NCBI GenBank assembly: GCA_030549335.1 | Contig: CM060186.1 | Span: 21,753,189 to 21,817,188 of the forward strand | Reading direction: 5' to 3' | From: Pontederia crassipes | Lineage: Eukaryota > Streptophyta > Magnoliopsida > Commelinales > Pontederiaceae | DNA: 64,000 bases | Shown: piece after piece, positions 36,374 through 47,010 of the stretch | Layout of the letters: each line of letters opens with the position of its first letter | Position numbering within the stretch: the first letter of the stretch is position 1 | Position numbers and translations under genes: made by a program | Notes under the pieces: model-generated | Seen by the model: only the letters and a program-made list of their open reading frames with translations | What the model was told of the DNA's origin: nothing | Databases searched by the model: none

Positions 36374-37035
36374 TTAGTCACCAACTAAAAAGGAGATTAC
36401 TGATGCGAGAATTGATAACAATTAAATGCTAACAAGTGTACTAGCCATTGGTTATCATGGATAGTTGAGTGACTCTTGATTCACATTGAACTAATGTGGT
36501 CAGTGCATTTGAGGTCAGTGATGTACTCCTTTGTTTTCCTTTGATTTGCCACTGCTGAATAGTGTTTGGAGATATCTTCATTGATGTTGGTGATGTGCTT
36601 TCTCTCCATAGTAATTTTTGAATTGATAAAGGTGTAACATCCAGTGTTGATGATGATGGTGTAGGTGTTGGAAACAAAGCTTGAGTAGTGGGGAAACTTG
36701 TCCAATTTCAAAGATGTATTTACTCGTCTCCTTGATACGCCATTGCGTAGTTGCTATTCTAGTTGAAGTCTTTGTTCTTGGATGTCCTCTTCTTTGATAT
36801 GGATGTTGATAATGGCATGGACATATAATGATGATTGGGCTCTCGTCATTGTGCTTTGGTGCTTCAGAATTTAGAGAAATCAATTGTATCACTTGACTCT
36901 CTAATGCCTGTAACTTTGCTTCCAAAGCATCGAATTTGAGCTCTGTGTCGAATAACTGAATCGAATCATCCCCTTCGATTTGCTTATGAATTTGAGTCAA
37001 TTGTGCTGCCAAGTTTTGAATATGTTGGTCTTGTG
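36374..37035 (-). other. Open frame with a coiled-coil-like N-terminus, not identified
   Basis: The minus-strand frame 37012-36578 gives 144 codons. Residues 1-55 have a heptad-like, Leu/Ile/Gln-rich pattern (EAKLQALESQVIQL) and the C-terminal part is His/Gln-rich. I do not recognise a family. It lies between two retroelement remnants, so a degenerate gag-like origin or chance are both possible. Confidence 0.3.
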
Positions 37036-37039
37036 CTTA

Positions 37040-38470
37040 CAATTTTCTTCCAATCGTTCTAATAAGTTGACACGAGATACACGATGGTTTGTTGATGATG
37101 CTCGATCATACATTATCCTACGTTCCTACTCTGACTTCTTGACCTTGAAATCGTGGAAAATTCCACAACATTCTTCCTTCGTTTCAAATGGGACAAAGAA
37201 TAAACTCTTTACAACTCTTACCTTTTTCTCAGCTTTAAGAGGTATGGCACACATCTCCCACTCGGAAGCTTTTACTCATCTTTTTTTTCTCTCAAAAAGT
37301 AAGATACGACCTTTTTCACTCAGAAATTATACAACTATTATAATATCTTAACAACACTCCACAATCTCTCTTTTACAAATTAGAATCTCACAAAAGAGTA
37401 GAGAGAAAGAAATAAACGATTTGCAACATAGAGTTCAAATGAATTTCACAAATGTTCTTCCCACTTTTTGGCCCTATTTGCTTGGGGTGAAAGTAGGGGA
37501 ATCGATTCTCTCTATTTGTTTAAATTTAAGTTTGAGGGGAAAGCCCCCTCCTTTCCTCTTCATTCCCCTCCAATTCTTTCATCCTTAAATCGGGGTGGAA
37601 AAGGAGGGGAAAAACATATTTAACATGTATTTTCTTTTATAATATAAGTATATATATAAAGAATAAAACTGTCCAAATAAAATTATCACTTAATATACAT
37701 TCCCTTTCCTTTCCTTTAACGATATGAACCAAACAGATATGAACCAAACAACAGTAATTATTCATTCATTCTCATGCATTCCCTTTCCATTATTTCTCTT
37801 CCCATTCTTTACATTCCCCACCCTTTAATGAAATTTGAACCAAACAAATCTGAAGTCTTCTTGATTTATTTGGGACCCCTTTTATAGCTTTCTTAAATCC
37901 ATTTAGTCTTTCGGACTTATTTCCCACCTTTTGAACTGAAATATGATAGTTATAATGCATTTTGCTTGCTCACGGATCGTCCGTCCTATAGAAAAAATAT
38001 GACCATTGGCGAGTTATCCATACCGGCCGATTGAATGACCCATCGACTGGTGGTTCGACCGACATTGTCTCGATATTTTACTCTCTTTAATCGGTTGTTT
38101 TTAGTGTTTTTTGGGCTGACTGGTCGACCGATGTTTCGACCGACATATCAATCACCCTGCGCTATTTTGAACATAACTTTTGCACAGTTATCTAAATGAG
38201 ATAACTTTTTTATTCTATAGAAAGTTAATAGAATTTTCTACAACTGATATTCATCATTCCTTAAAATCTAATGAGATCATAGTCGAATATTAATTCAAAA
38301 TTCAATACATAATGTTGTCCATTTCAAATTAAGCTTTTTAGACTTTTTGCTTTTTTTATACATAACTTTACGTACGAGTATCCAGATGAGATAATATTTA
38401 ATTCAATTAAATAATAAAAATATTATCTATAACTTTTATACTAATCGCTTGATCCAAATCATGATAAAAT
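37040..38470 (+). mobile_element. LTR-like repeat, related to the one at 58141-59227, with a MITE inside
   Basis: Stretches at 37100-37440 and 37855-38470 match 58330-59200 in order: TCCTACGT...CTCTGACTTCTTGACC, a TTCGTTTCAAATGGGACAA-type segment, CCTTTTATAGC, a GTCGACCGAT-type repeat block and AACTTTTGCACAGTTATC. The left end is lost. The related copy has a 5-bp target duplication and TG...CA ends, so an LTR origin is likely. Confidence 0.6.
37470..37852. mobile_element. MITE-like insertion in the LTR-like repeat
   Basis: The block begins GGCCCTATTTGCTTGG and ends CCAAACAAATCTG, a loose inverted terminus of the widespread plant GTTTGGTT-type MITEs. It is absent at the matching place in the related copy near 58700. 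No exact target duplication was identified. Confidence 0.5.
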
Positions 38471-38479
38471 ACTCAAATA

Positions 38480-39627
38480 AATTACACCAAATGCCCTCCA
38501 ACTTTAAGGTTTGCTCAGCGATACCCTCCAACTTCACTTTATAACACAAATGCTCTTCATCTTTTAATGTGTTTCACCCGATGCCCTCTTTACCTAGGAC
38601 AGCCAATTTTTTTTTTATTTTTTATCGACGTGGCATCCACGTGGTCATCTCCTCTCTCCTCCACGCAAATAGTCGTCCGACGTGGCATGCTTCGATGTGG
38701 CACATAAAATTACACCAATGCCCTCCAACTTTAGGGTTTGCTTAGTGATATCCTCCAACTTCACTTTGTAATACAAATGCCCTTCGTCTTTTAATGCATT
38801 TCACTCGATGCCCTGTTTACCTGGCACAACCAATTTTTCGTCGACATGGTGTCCATGTGGTCATCACCTCTTTCCTCCATGCAAATAAACGTCCGACGTG
38901 GCATGCTCCGACGTTACACCACATATTAAATCATCTTTACTTATCATAAGTTGACCCACTCACTGTTAAATTATTTTCTTATTTCCCTCTTTTTCGTCGT
39001 TCGTGTGAAACCTCCTTCGTCATTCGCACTCCTTCGTCATTCGCTCTCCTTCGTCGTTCGTTCCTTCATCCTTAACCTTTCACGTTCGTCGGTCATCATC
39101 TTCGTCCAAATTGATGTAATTTTATGTGCATTTGGTAAGCAAACCTTAAAGTTGGAGGACATTTGATGTAATTTTATGTGTCACGTCGGAGCATGCCACA
39201 TCGAACGACTATTTGCGTGGAGGAGAGAGGAGATGGCCACATGGATGCCACATCGATAAAAAATTGAAAAACTGACTTTTCCAAGTAAAGAGGGCATCGG
39301 GTGAAATGCGTTAAAAAATACAGGGCATTTGTGTTACAAAGTGAATTTGGAGGGTATCGCTGAGCAAATCTTAAAGTTAGAGGGCATTTAGTATAATTTT
39401 ATATGACACGTCGAAGCATGCCACGTCAGACGACTATTTGCGTGGAGGAGAGAGAAGATGGTCACATGAACGTCACGTCGACGAAAAATTGAGAAACTGA
39501 CTGTCCTAGGTAAAGAGGGCATAGGGTGAAATGTGTTAAAAGATGAAGGACATTTGTGTTACAAAGTAAAGTTAGATGGTACCGCTGAGCAAACCTTAAA
39601 GTTGGAAAGCATTTGGTATAATTTTTC
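38480..39627. mobile_element. Mutator-like foldback element with duplicated arms, 1148 bp
   Basis: A perfect 9-bp target duplication ACTCAAATA flanks it (38471-38479 and 39628-39636), which is the Mutator signature. The left half holds two direct copies of a ~220-bp unit (from 38480 and from 38705). The right half holds two inverted copies (about 39140-39385 and 39386-39627). Each starts or ends with a segment like ACCAAATGCCCTCCAACTT. No transposase is present; a CGTCATTCG-rich stretch marks the centre. Confidence 0.88.
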
Positions 39628-39636
39628 ACTCAAATA

Positions 39637-40501
39637 TTAAGTGCAAGTTTAGCACATAAAAATATTAACTTCAAATTGAACTTTTCGAATTTCACTTATT
39701 TAAACATTACTTTTTATGTGGTTGTCCAAATGAGATGATTTTTTATGCTCTAAAATGATAAGAGAATTATCTATAATTTTTATATTTACCTCATAATATA
39801 AATATTATGGGAACAAATGCCAATCAAAAGTTTAGAGCATTAAACAACTCATTCTTATTTAGAATTTTTCAATAATTGAAATATAACTTTAAATCTTTCT
39901 ATATTTGTATTATAAAACTATAATTATATAGGATATAAAAACTTTATTCCAATAATATATATAATCACTTCATTTATTTTCAATATGTAATTAACTCACT
40001 TTAAGTATCATTTTTAGTTATTTTTCATCATTTATTAGTTTTTTAAAGAAAAAGTTAAACCTAAGTTTGACACATGAATGGATATATAAATAATCACGGC
40101 CACATCTTGATATCGGAAGATTGATCGATATTTCAATGTTCAAATTTTTGTTTCTAACTTCATTTTATAAAGGAAATAATTAATTTTGTTTCCCTAAAAC
40201 TTCATAATATCAAATTGAAAAAAAAAAGGATGAATCTTACCTATTTTCAATATTTTGTATTGTTTATTACACGATTAAGTGACAAATTTGAAATTTAATT
40301 CTCCGTTTTAGCCGCTAACACGTCCAAAATGATGCCCACTTACGACTTGTATATACCTATAATTAACCGTCCAATGTCCCCATGCATGACATTATGACAT
40401 TACCATCCTATCCTAAGCTAAAATTAGAAATCGTGTCCACCATATGAGGAAACTGACCACCGGACTCTTCTCATTTCTCAAGCTATTCTCGTCCTTCCTT
40501 C

Positions 40502-40503
<2 letters not shown>
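39637..40503. other. AT-rich intergenic region
   Basis: No gene, RNA or repeat boundary is recognised. Confidence 0.5.

Positions 40504-40570
<67 letters not shown>
40504..40570. repeat. (CT)n microsatellite
   Basis: About 33 uninterrupted CT units. A shorter CT run follows at about 40655-40670, next to a CGCGCACGCGCGCG block. Minus-strand Arg/Glu frames here are translation of the repeat. Confidence 0.97.
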
Positions 40571-40571
<1 letters not shown>

Positions 40572-40689
40572 AATGCATGCGACAGATGCCACTTTGAACC
40601 CATTTGACTAATTGAACTGCAATTCATACTTTTTCTTGCTTGAATTCTACGGCGTCTCTCTCTCTCTCTCCGCGCACGCGCGCGTAGAG

Positions 40690-41165
40690 AAATCATGTGT
40701 TTATAAGGCAGCTTAAGCGACCTCTAAACTCCCCATCCATAGGTTATATATCCATTTCGCAAACTCACCGGTCACGTCCTCCAATTTAAACCAAAAATCC
40801 TCCAACTTTTCTTTTGCCCTTGCTCTAATGGCTTCATCATCATCCATCATTAATTTATAGAGCAGCAACGACGCTCTTCTTGATCAGCATGCTCTTTCCT
40901 AATGTCTCATCTTCGCTAGCCAGATCGCTAGTGATCTCAGATTGCAGACATGTTCATGGCTACCACAATATCCCATCTGCAGCTGGTGATCACTCTTCGT
41001 CCAGTGCTTCCGACGTCGGATTATAAGTGACGCCCACGGCGGCTGCGGCGGCGAAGGAAAATAGCTTATTACAGTGGCCTCCATCTCATGGTAGCAGAGT
41101 CGATACGGCGATGGCGACCAGCAACGAGCAACGGATGTTGGGTTCTGTTCCCAGTCCAGGAGTAG
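40690..41165 (+). other. GC-rich, gene-like remnant with a TATA-type motif
   Basis: A TTTATAAGG motif near 40700 is followed by a CT-rich leader, two ATGs (40827 and 40890) and codon-like sequence rich in Ser and Ala. From 40890 the plus strand is open for about 45 codons and then stops at 41025. A second open stretch (about 41028-41160) is rich in Ala and Ser and also stops. I do not recognise the product. It may be a broken gene or the first exon of one whose remainder is lost. Confidence 0.3.
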
Positions 41166-42013
41166 GCCACTAATTGAATGCGCTCAAGTGATTTGGACTC
41201 TTAATTGGTGGTTCTTAATCAAGTTCCATGGGTTTAATTAGTGGCTCTTAATTAATCCTTCTTTTATTTTGTCTTGAATTTCCGTTTGGATTAATTTATT
41301 TGATGTGAAGAAGATTTTTGTCTTGATCTTCATTTTTTTCTTCAAAATCTTGGAAGTTAGGATAGCTTTTGTCTCTATTTAATTTGTGAGTTTGTGCACA
41401 TATTTTCCTTTTTTTTAAAATAAAAGTAGGATGCTTTTAATTGTATATAGTTTTTCAGTATAACCTACAAAAATATTTCTTTTGTAAGTTAATTCAACTA
41501 ATTAAATTTCTTAATTTTATTTTTCTCTATTCTGAGGGGTTTTCAGAAACCCGATATTTCTTATTTAGAATTGAACCAAAAAAGGAGATGAGAACAATTA
41601 AGATTAACTAGATTAGGAATTCTAATTCTATTAAACTTATTATTATAATCGAAATAAAATTCTATCTAAAAAGAATATTATTTTCTATTGGCACCACACT
41701 CGATTAATGATAGAGGAAACTCTCACGGAAATTTTTTTTGGGTACGATAAATTTCTCAGCGCGAGACAAGTGACCGCGAGCATCCCCACCTAGAAGATAA
41801 AGGCATGTTTCCCAATATCTCCCCCATCCTTCTATCACCTTTCCTCCTCCAATTGGATTGAGACCCAAGAGGCAACCGATCGGGAGCAGCACCATTTAGA
41901 AGACAAAGTCATATTTCCAAGATGATCGAAGGGCAAAATAATTAATATTGAATAACTACCTTCGAAGACAAAGTTATATTTAATATGTTTAGTTACTTGA
42001 TTAGAAGTTATGT
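41166..42013. other. Intergenic region with an inverted match to 44160-44270
   Basis: Sequence around 41860-41930 (GACCCAAGAGGCAACCGAT, ... TTTAGAAGACAAAGTCAT) is inverted at about 44175-44260. This suggests a pair of old repeat copies flanking the Mutator-like element at 42023-43542. No gene is recognised. Confidence 0.45.
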
Positions 42014-42022
42014 TTGATTTAA

Positions 42023-43542
42023 GGAATAAATGGGTGTTCACCTCCTTTAAAGGAGCTCGACATGCCTGCCTAGACGGGATACCGTCCGATCTAGACTCGA
42101 CCGTTCAGATCTAGGCGGATCGGTCTAGGCAGATTATAGTGTTTAATCGCGTCGGTTCGCAAACTAAAATAAGTCATTGGTACGGTTCAACAGATTGAGG
42201 GCGTCGATTTGGGATTTAGGTACAAAGGCTTTTTTTCTTCTATCTCCACTCGAACGATGCCAGCATCGGTCGACTTCCTCCACGACGGCAACCTCTTCGA
42301 GCGTCGCCCAGTGATGCCCGCCTCGGCCAACCTCTTCCGTGATGGCCACCTCTTCGAAAGATGGCCCTTCGCGATCGTGCCCTAGATCTCCGCACTCGAA
42401 CGGAAGAGATGCCCGATGACGCCTGCCTCGATCGACCTCCTCATGTTGACCATCTCTTCGAGCGTCGCCCGATGACGCCCACCTCTTCGAGCGTCGCCCG
42501 GTGATGCCCACTTCGGCCGACCTCCTTCGCGACAGCCACCTCTTCAAGCGACGGTCCTCCGCGACCGTGCCCTACATCTCCACACTCGAACGGAAGCGAC
42601 GCCCGCCTCGACCGACCTCCTCCGCAATGGCCACCTCTTCGAGCGTTGCTTAGTGACGCGCACCTCGGCCGACCTCCTCAGCAATGGGCACCTCTTCGAG
42701 CGATGCAGATCATCTCGATCTTCCTCGCATAGAGATCTTCGCGTGGGCAACTGGTCTAGGCAGGCGACTTTCTCAATGACGAGCAGGTATGCACTGGCGA
42801 CTTTCTCGATGATGAGCAGATCTATATGGGCATGTGCGAGATCTAGGGCACGGTCGTGGAGGGGCGTCCCTTGAGAAGATCGGTCGCCCACGTGAAGATC
42901 TCTATGCGAGGAAGATCGAGATGATTTGCGTCGCTCGAAGAGGCGGCTGTCACGGAGGAGGTCGACCAAAGTGGGCATCACTGGGCATCGCTTCCATTCG
43001 AGTGCGAAGATTTAGGGCACGATCGCGGAGAGCCATCGCTCGAAGAGGTGGCCATCATGGAGGAGGTCGGCCGAGGCGGGCGTCGCTTCCGTTCGAGTGC
43101 GGAGATCTAGGGCACGGTCGCAGAGTGTTGTCGCTCGAAGAGGTGGCCGTCGCGGAGGAGGTTGGCCGAGGTGGGCGTCACCGGGCAACACTGAAGAGGT
43201 GGCCATCGCGGAGGAGGTTGGCCGAGGCAGGCGTCTTTGAGCGTCGCTTCTGTTCGAGTGCGGAGATCCTGGGGCTGTCGCTTGAAGAGGTGGCCGTCAC
43301 GGAGGAGGTCGGCCGAGGCGAGCTCTCGCGTCAAGTGGAGAGAGAAGAAAAAAAGCCTTTTGTACCTAAGCCCTAAATCGGCGTCCTCAATTTGTTGAAC
43401 CAAACCGACGACTTATTTTAGTTAGCAAACTGGCATGATTAAACATTATAATCTACCTAAACTAGTCCGCCTCGATCTGGACCGCCGCGATCTAGGCAGG
43501 CATGTCCAGCTCCTGTAAAGGAGGTGGACACCCATTTAATCC
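42023..43542. mobile_element. GC-rich Mutator-like foldback element, 1520 bp
   Basis: A perfect 9-bp target duplication TTGATTTAA flanks it (42014-42022 and 43543-43551). The termini are inverted: GGAATAAATGGGTGTTCACC at the left matches GGATTAAATGGGTGTCCACC read from the right. The inverted similarity runs about 240 bp inward. Beyond it, both arms carry degenerate units built on CTCGGCCGACCTCCTCCGCG ... GGCCACCTCTTCGAGCG in opposite orientation, so almost the whole element can fold back around about 42780. Long open frames on both strands are by-products of the GC-rich repeat. No transposase is present. Confidence 0.9.
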
Positions 43543-43551
43543 TTGATTTAA

Positions 43552-46500
43552 TTATCTACTGGATTGTCTATTGACTTTTATGCTCGAGTTAATTAATTAC
43601 GCATTTGATAAAATTTGAGTGTGACATAATTATTCACTTCAATATTAATTGTCCATTTGATGACAAACATTTAATTAAGGTCACATGCGATCTAAACGAT
43701 TACTTTAATTTTGTTGCCTATTAATTGATAATGTGTCCTCAAATGTAATTAGATTAGTCTAACAAAAGCTATACATCACAAATTGTCATGTATATCATTA
43801 CTTGTTCACTTATAAGTTAGTTGGGTCCCTAACAATGTGGGATGAGTTACTTAATAAAAAAATGAATATGTCAGACCCTAACTTATTTTGATAAAATTTC
43901 GATCGGGTCAACTTGTGCCATGGGTTAGATAGTCTCGGCAGGAAAACTCAGGCAAGGCCACCCTATGACTCGTCCTAGGTTTCTTTTTGCGGGCAAAGAG
44001 ATCTTGCAAAAACTCGATCCGACTGTCCTATAAAATAAATTGGATTTTGCATTGTAGAGAATCCAAGTGTAGAATGGCATGTATGATTCATTATCTGACA
44101 AAATTCATATCTAAAAGTAAACTTGAAAATCTTACATACCTTTGGTTCGAAACTAATATTCTTACTTTCAAACTTACATGTCATGCTCATCTTTGGAACC
44201 ATGACTTGTTCTTCTAGGTGGCATTGCTCACTCTTGGTTGCCTCCGATTTGAGAGGAGGTGAGAGAGTGACTAAGACTTCTAATCTTAAGTTAATAAAAT
44301 TAGTACTCCTAACCTAATTAATTCAACTTTTATTTTCTTTATTTTTAATTTAATCCCATTTTGTTTTATTTTAAAAATCATTTGATTTTTACTTTATTAC
44401 CCAATCAAAAAGAAATATTCTTGAATTTTTCTCAATGTAGAAATTTACCAAAAACTTCACTAACTTTCTACGCATTCATTGCGTCACCTAAAGTATTCCT
44501 TAACATGTACTATTAATTATATTTCCATTTGTAATTTTAATAAAAAATCAAAATACCACTATATAAAGTGTTGAGACATTTAACTGGGAAAAGTGCATTG
44601 ATTATCATCCCTGCCATCTTGGGTCTCTTTTACCTTGTTGATGACATAAGTGCATTTTAAAACGGTAATGAAATTCTTAAAGTCAAAAAAGAAATTTTAC
44701 TTAACTTACAATTGATTGCATGATAGTTGTTCGTGAATTTCACATATGGACCTTTAGTTACTTGTGACATATGGAGAGACCTAAATTTTGGTTCAGATAT
44801 CAATTGTAGTGCTCCAAAAAATATCCTCTTGTCACCTGATAATTAGACATTTTTGGGGTGATGCTACCTACACAAGATTTCTTATTTGACTTTATTAATG
44901 ATTTTGAATGCTCAACACACGTACAGACCCTATTTCATTCATCAAAATAAAATCATTGTATATAAATGCAAAAGTAAAATGCCAAATACTTAAATAAATT
45001 ACGCAAAAACACTAGCATCATATAATTATGTAACACAAGGGGTTATTTATAAAAAAAACATTGTCTCATGTGCAAGACAACATCATCATGAACATTAGCT
45101 ACATCACACGTCACCACCCATGCCTAATAGTACCAATTACCTATAGAATTTAGATGTAGGTGAATTAAATTTCCATTGGCTATTATGCCCAATACGTAAG
45201 ATAATATAATTGGATAAGAACAAATAATAGTAATGAACTATACTTAAAATGAATATAAACAATTGCAAATATAATCAAAGTAGGAAGGATCAAGTTGTAG
45301 TGAGGCGAATACTAAGTGATCACTAGTTTGAGTATCATTTGTCATCAAATATAGTCTTTACCAATCATTAGCATTGAAGTATTATATATTTCAATGCTTA
45401 ATTGAACGTTAAAATATCAAATGTCACTTATGTTGCTTTAAAAAACTCAAATGTTAGATATATCAACTATCAAATATAAGGATCAAATATGATTATAATC
45501 AAGCAACAAATATAATTGATGACTTATGTCGATGATTATGTGTAACTTTAGATAAAATATCAAATATAAAATATAATCAAGTATCAAATATTAATTGATG
45601 ACTTATTAAAATGACTAATGCCACTTAGAAAATGTCAATTGCCAAGTACCGAGTAGCAAATAATAATTGACAATGGTCAAATGGTTGTTAACAAATAACA
45701 AATGTCAATTATCAAGTATTAACATGATTATTATTAATTGACATTATGATCCTCTGCAATTCCATAAAAGCATTTAATGAAAGAGACATTTGACCTAGTT
45801 TGGCTAACTGATGGTCAATTGATCCTTTTACCCCTTTATTATTTTAAAGATTATTTAGCGAAGAACAAAGATGACCCACTCATCACGTGGTGATTAGTTG
45901 ACCATTGTAGTCCTATTATTAAATAAGGTAATTGATGAAAGTCCTAAATGATATTAATAAGTTGCAGTAAAGTTGCATCTAACTTATTTATCCACTTAAT
46001 TAAAAGTTCATTGATCTATTTCTCCACTTGATTATAAGTTATTTTTTACTTATTTGTGTACTTTATCATAAGTTTTATTTGGACTAATTTCCTACTTCAC
46101 CCTCTATTGGCCTTTGTGCTCATGTTACTTAATTAACCATTTGATGAAAGTCAAGTGTGACTTAATTGTTTACTTGAAGATTAATTTCCTATTTGATCAA
46201 ACATTTGATGAAGGTCATTTGTGGCCTAAATTATTTATTTACCTTTATATATTATTAACTAATAAAGTTTTCCTAAATAAAATTAAATAGGTTAAAAAGA
46301 TAAAAATTATAGAAAATAAATGGTCATTTCTACCCTTTGTCACTTGTCATTTGTTTATTGTGATTGTTCCCTTATTAAGGTTAAAAAAAACACTAACAAA
46401 AACTAACCTTGATAGAGTAAAAAAAAAACTCCCTTTGATCATGCCTTGATCCACCACTAACTTTGTATACGAAAGTGCTGTGGCAATACATAGTAAAAAT

Positions 46501-46663
46501 TGAAGAGCTCATGCTAGTAAGCCAATTAAAATAAGGATCAAAATGGCAAATAAAACCAAACTAGAGGGATGTAGCGTCCGCCGAAAGCAATCTTCCAATT
46601 TTCAAACCAAAATTGAAAGGGGTCCCTAAGACTGGATCGAGGATCATACAATTTTATTTATAT
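43552..46663. other. AT-rich intergenic region with degenerate repeats
   Basis: No gene is recognised. Around 43860-44280 the sequence has an LTR-like character (CAGACCCTAACTTATTTTGA) and is partly inverted relative to 41860-41930. At about 45300-45750 there is an array of short CAAATATCAAATG-like motifs, which reappear inverted at 47250-47900. Confidence 0.45.
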
Positions 46664-46672
46664 ATATTAAAA

Positions 46673-47001
46673 GGGCAAAATGGAGGCGCGAAGCGGCCAA
46701 CTCTTCGCACCATATTGCGCGTGATCCCACGCATCCAAGTGAAATCTGACGGTTTAGATGAAATATGATTGGGTGTCGTCGAGATGAGATATAACGGTTC
46801 ACGTCCATCTTGCGAGAACATCGGCATCGGCATCGGCATTGCTTGGGCGAAAATAGAGAGAGGACAGTGAGCATATGAGAAACTTCAATTTCTCGCGAGA
46901 TGTTTCTTGTCGAACCATGTGTCGTCAGATCTCCTCTAAACGGTTGGGATCATGCTTCGTACGATGCAAAGAGTTGACCGCTTTGCACCTCCATTTTACC
47001 C
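46673..47001. mobile_element. Mutator-like MITE, 329 bp
   Basis: A perfect 9-bp target duplication ATATTAAAA flanks it (46664-46672 and 47002-47010). The inverted ends are GGGCAAAATGGAGGCGCGAA and, read from the right, GGGTAAAATGGAGGTGCAAA. Similarity continues into CGGCCAACTCTTCGCA against CGGTCAACTCTTTGCA. The inner part is GC-richer than its surroundings and non-coding. Confidence 0.88.
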
Positions 47002-47010
47002 ATATTAAAA

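Noticed and set aside
40478..40696. Arg/Glu repeat protein on the minus strand
   Set aside because: It is the (CT)n microsatellite read on the other strand.
42164..43403. Long open frames on both strands (up to about 180 codons)
   Set aside because: They are by-products of the GC-rich opposed repeat arrays in the Mutator-like element. The same repeat is open in several frames, which real genes are not.
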